Shown: positions 27,477-36,633 of the stretch, one piece after another | Layout of the letters: every line of letters starts with the position of its first letter | How positions within the stretch are numbered: the stretch's first letter is position 1 | NCBI RefSeq assembly: GCF_003206135.1 | Contig: NZ_PZJT01000003.1 | Location: 227,200-291,199 of the forward strand | Direction: 5' to 3' | Source: Salinicola salarius | GTDB taxonomy: Bacteria; Pseudomonadota; Gammaproteobacteria; Pseudomonadales; Halomonadaceae | DNA length: 64,000 bases | The notes under the pieces: model-generated | Databases searched by the model: none | What the model saw: the letters and a program-made list of their open reading frames with translations, nothing else | What the model was told of the DNA's origin: nothing | Program-made: the position numbers and the translations under genes

Positions 27477-29063
27477 TCAATCGGCATCGTCATTGAGCAG
27501 CCGCATCGCCACCTGCAGTTGCAGCCGGATATCGGCGTCGTTCAGGTTCATGCCCAATGCCGTTTCCAACCGCTCGATGCGATAGCGCAAGGTACTGATA
27601 TGAATGTCGAGCGCCCGCGCGGTCTGCGCCAGCTGGAAGCCGCTTGCGGCCAGCGCCGAGAGCGTCTCGAAGGCGTTGTGACGACGAGCCCCCTCGCCCA
27701 GCGCTTGCGAGATGCGCGCCAGAAACAGTTGCCGCGCTTCGCTGTCGCCTTCCAGCACGCGGGTGAACAGCAGCGTCTCGAAATCCCGCCGTTCGCCGGC
27801 CTTGAGCGAAGGCAGCAACCGCGCCACGTCGCCCGCTCCCCGGGCGATGGCTGCCGCCCCTCTCGCCTCGCGGCTGATCGCCAGGGCGGCTTCGCCGTCG
27901 CTCAACTCGCGCCATAGCGCCTCGGTCGAGATATCGGCGCGAACCAGGAACAACAGCTGGTTGAGGGAGACGGAGATCAACCGTGGCAGACCGAGCGCTT
28001 CGAGACGATCGCCCAGCCGGCGCTCCCAGCGCTCCCGCCGCAGCAGCCCCTCGCGGGTCAGCGGCACCGGCTCGTTGAGCAGGATCGCGCAGACGTGATA
28101 CGCGCCATGGGGCTCCCACCCCTGCAACGATGCCCGCTCCAGCGCTGCCGGCGTGGCTTCGAAGCGTCCTTCGAGCAGCGAGTCGACGAAGGCGTAGCCC
28201 AGCCGGGTCTCCTGAGCCTGCAACGCCCGCTGGTGCGACAGATGTAGCGCGGAGATCAGCGCCGCCTGCTCCGCCGCCCGGCGTTCGAGCTCGCTGACAT
28301 GAGAGGCCGTTTCATCGATCCACAGCGTGGCCGCCGGCGCTTCCCGAATTCGTACCGGACAGGCCAGCATCCGGCACCCGGCCTCCTCGCCGAAGGAGCG
28401 AGCCGTGGCCTCGGCCAGAAACTGGGCCTCGGTCAGCATGGTCGGCGTGGGCAGGCGCATCGTCTCAAGCTCGGCGCTGCCGCCCAGCCATTCGCCGTCC
28501 AGCCCGGTGAAGAACACATCCCGCTCGAGCAGCAGGCTCAAGGCCGTGGCGATATCGCCCAAGCTACGCGCCGTCAACGCCGAGCGGGTGAGATCGCGGT
28601 GAATGCGTTCCGCCCGTGCGATCAACTGGCCCTGCCGCGCGATCAGCCAGGCGTGCACCTCCTCGGTGATCTGGCTGAACGGAACGTCCCAGGGAATCTC
28701 CAGCAGCGGGAAGTCGAGCGATGCCGCCACGCGACGGCTGGTTTTAGGGAAAGCGGTGAGAAACCGCGGTACCGCCAGCGCCACGCCGGCCAGGCCCTTG
28801 TCGACCAGCGCCTCGATCAGCGCTCGCTCGGCTTCCGGCTCGTCGGGCCAGTGATAGCCGGTGGTCAGCAGCAGTTGGCCTTCACGAACCCAGGCAATGA
28901 TGTCGGGATGATCCACCATGTGCACCCAGCGCAGCGGACGGCCCAGCGAGCGCTCGCCGGCCACCACGCGGGCCTGGCGCAGGTTGGTCTCGCGCAGCGC
29001 GGTGGCGAGGTCGAGCTCGGCCGGCAACCGCGCTGCGTTGGCTTCCCCATCCCCCATCGCCAT
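27477..29063 (-). CDS. PucR-family transcriptional regulator
   Basis: A 528-residue regulator with a PucR N-terminal domain (about 20-145, with GQLLLTTGYHW), a central GGDEF-related domain, and a C-terminal HTH (about 465-520, ALAASGFQLAQTARALDIHI then STLRYRIERLE). Such regulators act on purine, GABA or amine catabolism genes. Its start overlaps the stop of the dehydrogenase gene by one base (TGATG), so the two are co-translated. This places it as a likely local regulator. Confidence 0.88.
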   Translation of the reverse strand: MAMGDGEANAARLPAELDLATALRETNLRQARVVAGERSLGRPLRWVHMVDHPDIIAWVREGQLLLTTGYHWPDEPEAERALIEALVDKGLAGVALAVPRFLTAFPKTSRRVAASLDFPLLEIPWDVPFSQITEEVHAWLIARQGQLIARAERIHRDLTRSALTARSLGDIATALSLLLERDVFFTGLDGEWLGGSAELETMRLPTPTMLTEAQFLAEATARSFGEEAGCRMLACPVRIREAPAATLWIDETASHVSELERRAAEQAALISALHLSHQRALQAQETRLGYAFVDSLLEGRFEATPAALERASLQGWEPHGAYHVCAILLNEPVPLTREGLLRRERWERRLGDRLEALGLPRLISVSLNQLLFLVRADISTEALWRELSDGEAALAISREARGAAAIARGAGDVARLLPSLKAGERRDFETLLFTRVLEGDSEARQLFLARISQALGEGARRHNAFETLSALAASGFQLAQTARALDIHISTLRYRIERLETALGMNLNDADIRLQLQVAMRLLNDDAD

Positions 29064-30571
29064 CAGCCGTCCAGTCGCGTCGAGACGAACTTGAGATCGA
29101 GATATTCATCGATGCCGTAGCGGCCACCCTCGCGGCCGAGGCCGCTATCCTTGACGCCACCGAACGGCGCCTGCGGCACGGACGGCGCGCCATCGTTGAC
29201 CCCGACGATGCCGTAGTCCAGCGCTTCGGAGACACGTGCCGCGCGCCCGAGATTGCGGGTCCACAGATAGGCGGCGAGCCCGAACGGCGTGGCGTTGGCC
29301 GCCGCGATCGCCTCTTCCTCGCTGTCGAAGGCGATCAACGGCGCGACGGGGCCGAAGGTCTCTTCCTGCATGATTCGCATGTCGCCGGTGACATCCGCCA
29401 GCACCGTCGGCGCCACGAAGAAGCCGTCGACATCGCGCGCGGCGGTCAGGCGCTTGGCGCCCTTGGCCAGCGCATCGTCGATGTGGGATTGCGCCTTGTC
29501 GCGGCCGGCCTGGCTAACCAGCGGGCCGATCTGGGTCGACTCGTCTTCCGGCTGCCCGACGCGCAGCGCGTCCACCGCGGCGGTCAGGCGCGCGGAGAAG
29601 GTCTCGAGAATGCCGCGCTGCACGTAGATGCGGTTGGCACAGACGCAGGTCTGGCCGCCATTGCGGAACTTGCTCGCCATCACTTCGGCCACGGCGGCGT
29701 CGATATCGGCATCGTCGAAGACCAGGAACGGCGCATGGCCGCCCAGCTCCAGCGACATCCGCTTCATGGTGGCGGCGGATTTGGCGTAGAGGTGCTTGCC
29801 GACCGGCGTGCTGCCGGTGAAGGTCACCTTGCGGATGCGCCGGTCCGCCATCAGCTCGTCGCTGACCGCGGCCGGACGCTCGGCGGTAATCACCTGGAAG
29901 ACCTCCGCCGGCCCGCCGACCTGCTGCCACAGCCGGGCCAGCATGAGTGCCGTGATCGGCGTCTGTTCCGCCGGCTTGACGATCACCGAGCAGCCGGCCG
30001 CCAGCCCCGGCGCCACCTTGCGGGTGATCATCGCCGCCGGGAAGTTCCACGGCGTGATCGCGAGCACCGGGCCGACCGGCTGACGCAGCACAGCAAGTCG
30101 CTTGTCCGGATGCTGGGCGGGCAGGATGTCGCCGTCGATGCGCTTGGCCTGCTCGGCGTACCACTCCAGGAAGCTGGCGGCGTAGTCGACCTCGCCCCGC
30201 GCTTCGCGGATCGGTTTGCCCATCTCCCGCGCCATGGTCACGGCGAGGGTCTCCTTGGCCTCCAGCATCGCCTGGTGCCAGGCCTTGAGCAGCGCCGCGC
30301 GCTCGAATGAGGTGGTCTTGCGCCAGGACTCGAAGCCGCGCTGGGCGTTGTCGGCGGCCAGCTTCGCCTGCTCGACGCCGCAATCGGCGACCTCGGCGAT
30401 CACCTCGCCGGTGGCGGGAGAACGCAGCGCGTAGCGGCCTGCCCCGTCGGCATCGAAACCGACGATGGCGGCGGGATAGTAGGCAGCGTCAGCGGGGGCC
30501 TCGAGCGGCGCGAGTGAAGAAGACGTTGATGAAGAAGGCGTTGATGAAGAAGACGTAGATGAAGAAGACAT
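29063..30571 (-). CDS. gabD: NAD(P)-dependent succinate-semialdehyde dehydrogenase-like protein
   Basis: A 502-residue aldehyde dehydrogenase closest to the GabD group. The NAD-binding PWNFPAAMITRK is near residue 165, the general-base motif LELGGHAPFLVF near 265, and the catalytic cysteine in GGQTCVCANR near 300. It would oxidise succinate semialdehyde to succinate, with PucR co-transcribed as the probable regulator. The first 20 residues are an unusual Ser/Thr string encoded by four 15-bp repeats. ATG 30571 has AGGTGA 9 nt upstream; an upstream GTG at 30583 is an alternative. Confidence 0.88.
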   Translation of the reverse strand: MSSSSTSSSSTPSSSTSSSLAPLEAPADAAYYPAAIVGFDADGAGRYALRSPATGEVIAEVADCGVEQAKLAADNAQRGFESWRKTTSFERAALLKAWHQAMLEAKETLAVTMAREMGKPIREARGEVDYAASFLEWYAEQAKRIDGDILPAQHPDKRLAVLRQPVGPVLAITPWNFPAAMITRKVAPGLAAGCSVIVKPAEQTPITALMLARLWQQVGGPAEVFQVITAERPAAVSDELMADRRIRKVTFTGSTPVGKHLYAKSAATMKRMSLELGGHAPFLVFDDADIDAAVAEVMASKFRNGGQTCVCANRIYVQRGILETFSARLTAAVDALRVGQPEDESTQIGPLVSQAGRDKAQSHIDDALAKGAKRLTAARDVDGFFVAPTVLADVTGDMRIMQEETFGPVAPLIAFDSEEEAIAAANATPFGLAAYLWTRNLGRAARVSEALDYGIVGVNDGAPSVPQAPFGGVKDSGLGREGGRYGIDEYLDLKFVSTRLDG

Positions 30572-30575
30572 CGAT
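30516..30575. repeat. Four 15-bp repeats in the dehydrogenase N-terminus
   Basis: Four near-identical units of GAAGAAGACGTTGAT lie at 30516-30530, 30531-30545, 30546-30560 and 30561-30575. On the coding strand they specify a Ser/Thr-rich leader and the last one overlaps the start codon. The length, a multiple of three, means copy changes keep the frame. Confidence 0.9.
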
Positions 30576-30691
30576 CCGGTCACCTGTTCGGAAAGTAGGG
30601 AGTCCAGTCATCCTAACCGCAGGACGAACCGAATACTTCCTGCCCATGACAGGATAGAAATACGATCAAAGTCTACGAAAGGCAGGAAACC

Positions 30692-31468
30692 TCACACCAC
30701 TTTGACTTTCGCGGCGTCGCTCTCCTTCAACCGATCCCGCCACGCCCGGCCCGGATCGCCGCTGGTCAGCAGCGTGTCGAAGTCAGCAAGGTCGGCGAAG
30801 AACGCCGCACGCATGACGTCGAGCTTGCTCTCGTCGGCGACCAGGATGCGTCGTTCCGCGTGTTCGATGGCGGCCTGCTTGGGCGCCACCTCGTGAAAGT
30901 GAAAGCAGCTCGCCCCCTTCTCTGCATGCACGCCGGCGGCGGAAATGAGCGCCTTGTTGATGCCCAGCCGGCGAATCGCGGTAGTGACGTCCTGCCCGCC
31001 AAAGGAGTCCGAAGAGGCGTAGTAGAGCCCGCCGAGCACCACGAGCCGCATGTTGGGCATATCGCGCTGGCTGAAGGCGTTGGCGACGTTGAGCGCGTAG
31101 GTGACGATGGTGACGTTCATCTCTCTCGGCAGCAGCGTGCAGAACGGCATCAGCGTGGTGCCGCAGTCGACGAACACGGTATCGCCGTCCTCGATCCTCG
31201 ACGCGATCGCCTCGCACAGGCGCTGCTTGGCCTTCGCGTACTGATCCCTCTGCGCATCGAGATTGTAGGCGGCGGCAAACTGGGGGTTGTCGGCCATGAC
31301 CAGATGGCCGCCGAAGGAGACGATCGCGCCGTTGCTGGCGGCAATGTCCCGCCGCACCGTCATCTCGGAGACGTCGCACAGCGCCGCCGCCTCGGCCAAC
31401 GGCAGGGTGCCGTTGCGCCTGATCGCTTCACGAAGTCTCTCGAGCCGTACGGCGCTGCGGCCATTCAT
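30692..31468 (-). CDS. deoR: DeoR-type transcriptional repressor of deo genes
   Basis: A 258-residue DeoR-family protein. The HTH spans residues 5-55 (RLREAIRRNGTLPLAEAAAL then CDVSEMTVRRDIA), and the C-terminal sugar-binding domain contains VFVDCGTTLMPF, ISAAGVHAEKGASCFHF and ILVADESKLD. The sequence resembles E. coli DeoR along its length, especially GGxxV and SAAGVHxxKGxxCF. E. coli DeoR responds to deoxyribose 5-phosphate. The adjacent tsx, nupC and deo genes support this role here. Confidence 0.88.
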   Translation of the reverse strand: MNGRSAVRLERLREAIRRNGTLPLAEAAALCDVSEMTVRRDIAASNGAIVSFGGHLVMADNPQFAAAYNLDAQRDQYAKAKQRLCEAIASRIEDGDTVFVDCGTTLMPFCTLLPREMNVTIVTYALNVANAFSQRDMPNMRLVVLGGLYYASSDSFGGQDVTTAIRRLGINKALISAAGVHAEKGASCFHFHEVAPKQAAIEHAERRILVADESKLDVMRAAFFADLADFDTLLTSGDPGRAWRDRLKESDAAKVKVV

Positions 31469-31536
31469 GACATTCTCCCGATCCTGCCTTCTGAGGGTCA
31501 GATCTTATCCCCGATCTCTACTTGAAACGCAACGCA

Positions 31537-31560
31537 ACGAGGAGCCCGAAGGCTCCTCGT
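31537..31560 (-). terminator. Terminator with UUCG tetraloop after tsx
   Basis: On the minus strand ACGAGGAGCC and GGCTCCTCGT pair over 10 bp around TTCG, just after the tsx stop, and are followed by TTGCGTTGCGTTT. The stable UUCG loop and T-rich tail make this a convincing terminator separating tsx from deoR. Confidence 0.75.
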
Positions 31561-31583
31561 CGATGACATCCATCGCTGTCGCG

Positions 31584-32588
31584 TCAGAACTGCCAGCCGA
31601 CACCGAAATAGTAGCCCCAGCCGGTGGAGCGCAGTTCGAAACTGTCGCCATGGCTGTTGGGAAACGGCGCCATCTCGCCGTCGTTCCACTGTCCGCCGTT
31701 ATGGAAGTAACGCGCCACCGCCATGAAGCGCAGGTGCGTGAACTGGTACAACAGCACGTTGGTCGCCACGGTCGACTCGTTGGTACGCGTCGGGTCGTTA
31801 TCGCCCAGATCCGAACCGAAGTCGTGGTTGGTGAAACCGACGTAGACCAGCGACGCGCCGTTATCGAAGCTGGCCAGCGGATAGGAGTAGTTCAGCTGTG
31901 CGCGGTAACCGTCCCAGGAATTCTCGTTCGCGGCGCCATAGTTCTCCCACTGGCGGCGCTTGTAGAAATTGAACGAGAGTCCCAGCGGCGAGCCGGTTTC
32001 GATATCGGTTCCCAGACCGGCGTAGAGCGTGTTCTGGCGGTTCTCGGTGTTGTGGCCCCAGTCGAAGATATAGTCGAAGGCGACGAACCACTCCTTGAAC
32101 GGGCCGAAGCTCAGATCCTGGCCGGTCATGTCGTCGATCGACAGGCGCGGTTCCAGCTCCATGAAGACCGGCGAGCCCTTGTCGAAGATACCGCTGTCCG
32201 CGGCGTTACCGGTGCCGAAGAACTTGGGAAAATCGATATAGCCGTAGAGATCCAGCGGCCCCTTGCGACCGAAGAATTCGTATTCCAGATAGATATCGTC
32301 GACCTGCTGCGGGCCGAAGCGAATGTTCTTGCTGCCGATGACCGTAACGTTCTGGTGATACCAGTCGGAGAGATAGGGTCCGTCGGCCGTCTGGCCTTCC
32401 GACATCGGCCCTTCGTCAGGCGTTTCCTGTTCGATGACCGGCGCATCGCCCTGATCGTCCGCAGCCCAGACCGGCGCGGCCGCCAGTGTCATCGATCCCA
32501 ATCCCAACGAGACCGACAGCGCCAGAAGACGAGATCCCTTGCCTGCCCACCGTTCAGCCGATGCCGGCTGTGCGAGTCCTTCTACCAT
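31584..32588 (-). CDS. tsx: Nucleoside-specific outer membrane channel Tsx
   Basis: A 334-residue outer membrane beta-barrel. A signal peptide covers about residues 1-43 (LLALSVSLGLGSMTLAAA, cleavage after APVWA). The mature part has the Tsx pattern YLSDWYHQNVTVIG, then YGYIDFPKFFG, and ends in GVGWQF with a C-terminal aromatic residue for BAM recognition. It would let nucleosides cross the outer membrane for NupC. ATG 32588 follows a GGGGGA site. Divergent from nupC. Confidence 0.9.
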   Translation of the reverse strand: MVEGLAQPASAERWAGKGSRLLALSVSLGLGSMTLAAAPVWAADDQGDAPVIEQETPDEGPMSEGQTADGPYLSDWYHQNVTVIGSKNIRFGPQQVDDIYLEYEFFGRKGPLDLYGYIDFPKFFGTGNAADSGIFDKGSPVFMELEPRLSIDDMTGQDLSFGPFKEWFVAFDYIFDWGHNTENRQNTLYAGLGTDIETGSPLGLSFNFYKRRQWENYGAANENSWDGYRAQLNYSYPLASFDNGASLVYVGFTNHDFGSDLGDNDPTRTNESTVATNVLLYQFTHLRFMAVARYFHNGGQWNDGEMAPFPNSHGDSFELRSTGWGYYFGVGWQF

Positions 32589-32951
32589 GCCATCCCCCAC
32601 TTTGTTGTTATGGCGTTTTGATGCTGATTTTTGTGACTATTTTCTCGTCTGGCCTGTGATCGAGGCGGTTAGAGAGAAAGCGAACGCATGACCCGAACAT
32701 CGCCAGATCGAGCCGAAAGCACTATATATGGGCCTCTGCCTCGCCTGGAACTACTCTATGAGCTTGTGAGAATAAAAACAATAAGTGACGAGCAAAACCA
32801 AAAAATGTTAAAAACCTCTCAAGAAAAGGCATTGACCAATGCGTGAGCGGACGGCATGAAACGGTCGGCATGACATCGTTCCGTTTCATTGGCTCCGGCA
32901 CGTCCTGGCATGCATTTTCGACTCATCAAGGCCAACACCAAGGACAACAAC
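32589..32951. promoter_or_regulatory. Divergent tsx/nupC control region
   Basis: This 363-bp non-coding stretch must hold the tsx and nupC promoters. Positions 32740-32830 are markedly A+T-rich. TGTGA half-sites of the CRP/CytR kind occur at 32632, 32655 and 32765, and a DeoR-type half-site TGTTA at 32806, but I see no complete palindrome for either. No small gene is supported. Confidence 0.45.
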
Positions 32952-34223
32952 ATGACACTCCTCATGGGTCTGGTCGGCGTCATCGTGCTGCTGCTGATCG
33001 CGCTGATCTTTTCGAGCAACCGCAAGGCGATCAGCCTGCGTACCGTCATCGGCGCCTTCGCCATTCAGGCCGGCATCGGAGCTTTCGTGCTCTATGTACC
33101 GTTCGGCCAGGCCGTGCTGGGCTCCGTTTCCAGCGCCGTCAGCCAGGTCATCAACTACGCCAACGACGGTATCGGCTTCCTGTTCGGCAACCTCGCCGAC
33201 CCGGCCAACGTCGGCTTCGTCTTCGCCGTCAAGGTCCTACCGATCATCATCTTCTTCTCGTCGCTGACGGCCGTGCTCTACTACCTGGGCATCATGCAGT
33301 GGGTCGTGCGGATCCTGGGTGGCGCGTTGCAGAAAGTGCTGGGCACCTCGCGCACCGAATCGCTCTCCGCTACCGCCAACATCTTCGTCGGCCAGACCGA
33401 GGCACCGCTGGTGGTGAGACCGTTCCTGGCCAGCATGACCAAGTCCGAGCTGTTCGCCGTCATGTGTGGCGGGCTCGCCTCCGTTGCCGGTTCCGTGCTC
33501 GCCGGTTACGCCGAACTCGGCATCCCGATGGAGTATCTGATCGCCGCGTCCTTCATGGCGGCCCCGGGCGGCCTGCTGTTCGCCAAGATCCTGATGCCGG
33601 AAACCGAGAAGCCCGACGACCGCACCGAGCAGGCCAAGGAGATCCTGGAAGCCGAGGACAAGCCGGCCAACGTGCTCGACGCGGCCGCTGCCGGCGCGTC
33701 ATCCGGGTTGATGCTGGCCGCCAACGTGGGCGCCATGCTGCTTGCCTTCATCGGCCTGATCGCAATGATCGACGGCATCCTGGGCGGCATCGGCGGCTGG
33801 TTCGGCATGGACTCGCTGAGTCTGTCGATGATCCTCGGCTGGCTGTTCTCGCCGCTGGCGTTCGTGCTCGGCATCCCCTGGAACGAGGCGATGCTGGCCG
33901 GCTCGTTCATCGGCCAGAAGCTGGTGGTCAACGAATTCGTGGCCTACATCAATCTGGCCCCGTACATCAGCGGCGACACCATCGTGGAGTCGACCGGGCA
34001 GGCAATGTCCGCCCACACCGCCGCGATCCTGTCGTTCGCGCTGTGCGGGTTCGCCAACCTGTCCTCGATCGCGATCCTGCTCGGCGGTCTTGGCACGCTG
34101 GCGCCCAGCCGCCGCCCAGAGATCGCCCGCTACGGTCTCAAGGCCGTACTCGCCGGCACGCTATCCAATCTGATGTCCGCCACCCTGGCGGGGATCTTCC
34201 TCTCGCTGGCCGGCACCGCCTGA
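32952..34223 (+). CDS. nupC: Concentrative nucleoside transporter NupC-like
   Basis: A 423-residue inner-membrane carrier of the CNT family, which imports nucleosides with protons or sodium. The diagnostic segments are [16 protein letters not shown] near residue 153, then NEFVAYINL near 331 and [13 protein letters not shown] near 363. About ten membrane helices follow a short N-terminus. ATG 32952 has AAGGA 8 nt upstream. It leads the deoCABD-cdd unit, 163 bp before deoC. Confidence 0.92.
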   Translation: MTLLMGLVGVIVLLLIALIFSSNRKAISLRTVIGAFAIQAGIGAFVLYVPFGQAVLGSVSSAVSQVINYANDGIGFLFGNLADPANVGFVFAVKVLPIIIFFSSLTAVLYYLGIMQWVVRILGGALQKVLGTSRTESLSATANIFVGQTEAPLVVRPFLASMTKSELFAVMCGGLASVAGSVLAGYAELGIPMEYLIAASFMAAPGGLLFAKILMPETEKPDDRTEQAKEILEAEDKPANVLDAAAAGASSGLMLAANVGAMLLAFIGLIAMIDGILGGIGGWFGMDSLSLSMILGWLFSPLAFVLGIPWNEAMLAGSFIGQKLVVNEFVAYINLAPYISGDTIVESTGQAMSAHTAAILSFALCGFANLSSIAILLGGLGTLAPSRRPEIARYGLKAVLAGTLSNLMSATLAGIFLSLAGTA

Positions 34224-34231
34224 CCCAGAAC

Positions 34232-34276
34232 TGCTTTGGACAGAATCGCTCTGGACAGGACCGCTCTGGACAGGAT
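34232..34276. repeat. Three 15-bp tandem repeats between nupC and deoC
   Basis: Units of the form CGCTCTGGACAGGAC occur at 34232-34246, 34247-34261 and 34262-34276 in the 163-bp gap after nupC. The first copy is the most diverged. They are not coding. An operator array or a slippage product are both possible. Confidence 0.8.
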
Positions 34277-34386
34277 CGTCATGAAAATCCGGCAGACTCG
34301 CGGAAGTACTGCCGGATCCTTGCGCGAGCCAGAACACGGAAACGGCAGGAGGCCGTCGTGACCACGCCGAACATGGAGACAAGAAG

Positions 34387-35163
34387 ATGAATAGCCTCAA
34401 GCACGCCGCCAGCCAGGCGCTGGCCATGATGGACCTCACCTCGCTCAACGACGGCGATGACGACGCCGCCATCCGGGCGCTGTGCCGCCGCACCGATACG
34501 CCGTACGGCGCCCCGGCCGCGGTCTGCATCTACCCCGCCTTCATCGAGACGGCGAACCGTGAACTGGTCGACATGGGCATGCGTGAACGCGTGCGGATCG
34601 CCACCGTCACCAACTTCCCGGACGGCTGCGTCAACGTCGAGCGCGCCTCCCGCGAAACCCGCGCAGCCGTAGCGGCCGGCGCCGACGAAGTCGACGTGGT
34701 CTTTCCCTACAAGGCCTTGATCGGCGGTGACGCCGATGCCGGCCGGGCGCTGGTGACGGCTTGCCGTGAGGCCTGCGGCGATTGCCTGCTCAAGGTGATT
34801 CTGGAAACCGGCGAACTCAAGGATCCTGCGCTGATCCGCCAGGCCGCGGATATCGCCCTCGCCTGCGGCGCGGACTTCCTCAAGACCTCCACCGGCAAGG
34901 TGCCGGTCAACGCAACGCTCGAGGCCGCCGAGATTCTGCTGACCGCCATTCGCGACAGCGGTCGCGACGTGGGTTTCAAGGCGGCCGGCGGCATTCGCTC
35001 CGCCGAGGATGCCAAGGCCTATCTGGACCTGGCCGCCGGTATCATGGGCGAGGCCTGGCTCACGCCGTCTCACTTCCGCTTCGGCGCTTCGGGGTTGCTG
35101 GATGCGCTGCTCGCCACGCTCTCCGATGACGACAGCCGACCGACGACTACCAGCGGTTACTGA
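34387..35163 (+). CDS. deoC: Deoxyribose-phosphate aldolase
   Basis: A 258-residue class I aldolase that cleaves 2-deoxyribose 5-phosphate to acetaldehyde and glyceraldehyde 3-phosphate. The Schiff-base lysine is K166 in DFLKTSTGK; E. coli uses K167. FKAAGGIRSAEDAKAYL follows and holds the second active-site lysine. The length equals that of E. coli DeoC. It follows nupC in the deo unit with GGAGACAAGAAG before the ATG. Confidence 0.96.
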   Translation: MNSLKHAASQALAMMDLTSLNDGDDDAAIRALCRRTDTPYGAPAAVCIYPAFIETANRELVDMGMRERVRIATVTNFPDGCVNVERASRETRAAVAAGADEVDVVFPYKALIGGDADAGRALVTACREACGDCLLKVILETGELKDPALIRQAADIALACGADFLKTSTGKVPVNATLEAAEILLTAIRDSGRDVGFKAAGGIRSAEDAKAYLDLAAGIMGEAWLTPSHFRFGASGLLDALLATLSDDDSRPTTTSGY

Positions 35164-35227
35164 TCGACAGTAGTTATTGATCAGCCGCGGTTACCGAGAA
35201 ACCCGCCCATCACTGCGGACCCATATC

Positions 35228-36586
35228 ATGCTGACCCAGGAAATCATTCGTCGTAAACGCGATGGTCAGACGCTCAATCGCCAGATGCTCGATCTGGTCA
35301 TGCGGGGCATCGCCGACGGCAGTATCGGCGATGCGCAGATCGGCGCCTTCGCCATGGCCGTCTATCTCAACGGCATGAACCGGGACGAGGCCGTCGCATT
35401 GACGGAGTCGATTCGGGATTCCGGCCAGGTGATGCGCTGGGACGATCTCGATCTTGCCGGTCCGGTGCTCGACAAGCACTCCACCGGAGGCGTCGGCGAT
35501 CTGGTGTCGCTGGTGCTGGGGCCATGGGTCGCTGCCTGCGGCGGTCACGTGCCGATGGTCTCCGGGCGCGGCCTGGGCCACACCGGTGGCACGCTGGACA
35601 AGCTCGAGTCGATCCCCGGCTACGACGTCACCCCCAGCGACGAGACCTTCCGCCGGCTGGTGAAGGACGTCGGCGTCGCGATCATCGGCCAGACCGGATC
35701 GCTGGCGCCGGCCGACAAGCGCCTCTATGGCGTGCGCGACGTCACTGCCACGGTGGAGTCGATCCCGCTGATCGTCGCCTCGATCCTGGGCAAGAAGCTG
35801 GCCTGCGGCCTCGAGACGCTGGTGATGGACGTCAAGGTCGGCAGTGGCGCCTTCATGCCCACCGAGGAGGCCTCCCGCGAACTCGCCGAGGCGATCGTCG
35901 CGATCGGCTGCGGCGCGGGTACCAAGACCAGCGTGCTTCTGACCGACATGAACCAGCCGCTGGCCGACTGCGCCGGCAATTCGCTGGAAGTCTTCGAGGC
36001 GCTACGATTGCTGCGTGGCGACGGACGCAATGAAGAGCGTGGCGAAGGCAGGAATAGTCGCCTCTACCGGGTCACCCGACCGCTGGCGGCGGAGATGCTG
36101 CTTCAATCCGGCATCGCCAGCGATACCGAAGACGCCGAAGCCCGCCTCGACCGCGCGCTCGATTCCGGCGAGGCGCTGGAGCGCTTCTCGCGCATGGTCC
36201 ACGGGCTCGGCGGCCCCGCCGATCTGGCGGAACGCCCCGAAGACCACCTCGCCACCGCGCCGATCACCATCGATCTCGACGCCGACCGGGCGGGATGCAT
36301 CAGCGCCATCGACACGCGTTCGCTCGGTCTCGGCGTGGTCGAACTGGGCGGTGGCCGGCGCAACGCGGGCGATGCCATCGATCATCGGGTCGGCCTGTCG
36401 CACATCGCCGCGCTCGGCCAGCGAGTCGAACCGGGCCAGCCGCTGCTGCGCATCCATGCCGCCGAACGGGCCGATGCCGAAGCCGTCACCCAGCGTCTGC
36501 GTCGCGCCTTTACCTTGAGCGAGACGGACGACGTCGCCATCCCGCCGCTGGTCCATGCCACCCTGCGCGAAGGCCAGTCGGCATGA
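35228..36586 (+). CDS. deoA: Thymidine phosphorylase
   Basis: A 452-residue pyrimidine nucleoside phosphorylase that releases thymine from thymidine and yields deoxyribose 1-phosphate. The N-terminal [12 protein letters not shown], the phosphate-binding KHSTGGVGD near residue 84 and the signature [20 protein letters not shown] near 115 are all present. ATG 35228 gives the standard N-terminus; the reading from 35177 adds unrelated residues. Its stop overlaps an in-frame ATG preceding deoB. Confidence 0.96.
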   Translation: MLTQEIIRRKRDGQTLNRQMLDLVMRGIADGSIGDAQIGAFAMAVYLNGMNRDEAVALTESIRDSGQVMRWDDLDLAGPVLDKHSTGGVGDLVSLVLGPWVAACGGHVPMVSGRGLGHTGGTLDKLESIPGYDVTPSDETFRRLVKDVGVAIIGQTGSLAPADKRLYGVRDVTATVESIPLIVASILGKKLACGLETLVMDVKVGSGAFMPTEEASRELAEAIVAIGCGAGTKTSVLLTDMNQPLADCAGNSLEVFEALRLLRGDGRNEERGEGRNSRLYRVTRPLAAEMLLQSGIASDTEDAEARLDRALDSGEALERFSRMVHGLGGPADLAERPEDHLATAPITIDLDADRAGCISAIDTRSLGLGVVELGGGRRNAGDAIDHRVGLSHIAALGQRVEPGQPLLRIHAAERADAEAVTQRLRRAFTLSETDDVAIPPLVHATLREGQSA

Positions 36587-36633
36587 CCGAGACGAGAGAC
36601 GGACAAGAACGCGACATGCACGGGAGAAACGAC

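Noticed and set aside
32760-32830. Complete CRP or DeoR palindrome in the tsx/nupC gap
   Set aside because: Only half-sites (TGTGA, TGTTA) are visible, without the matching second half.
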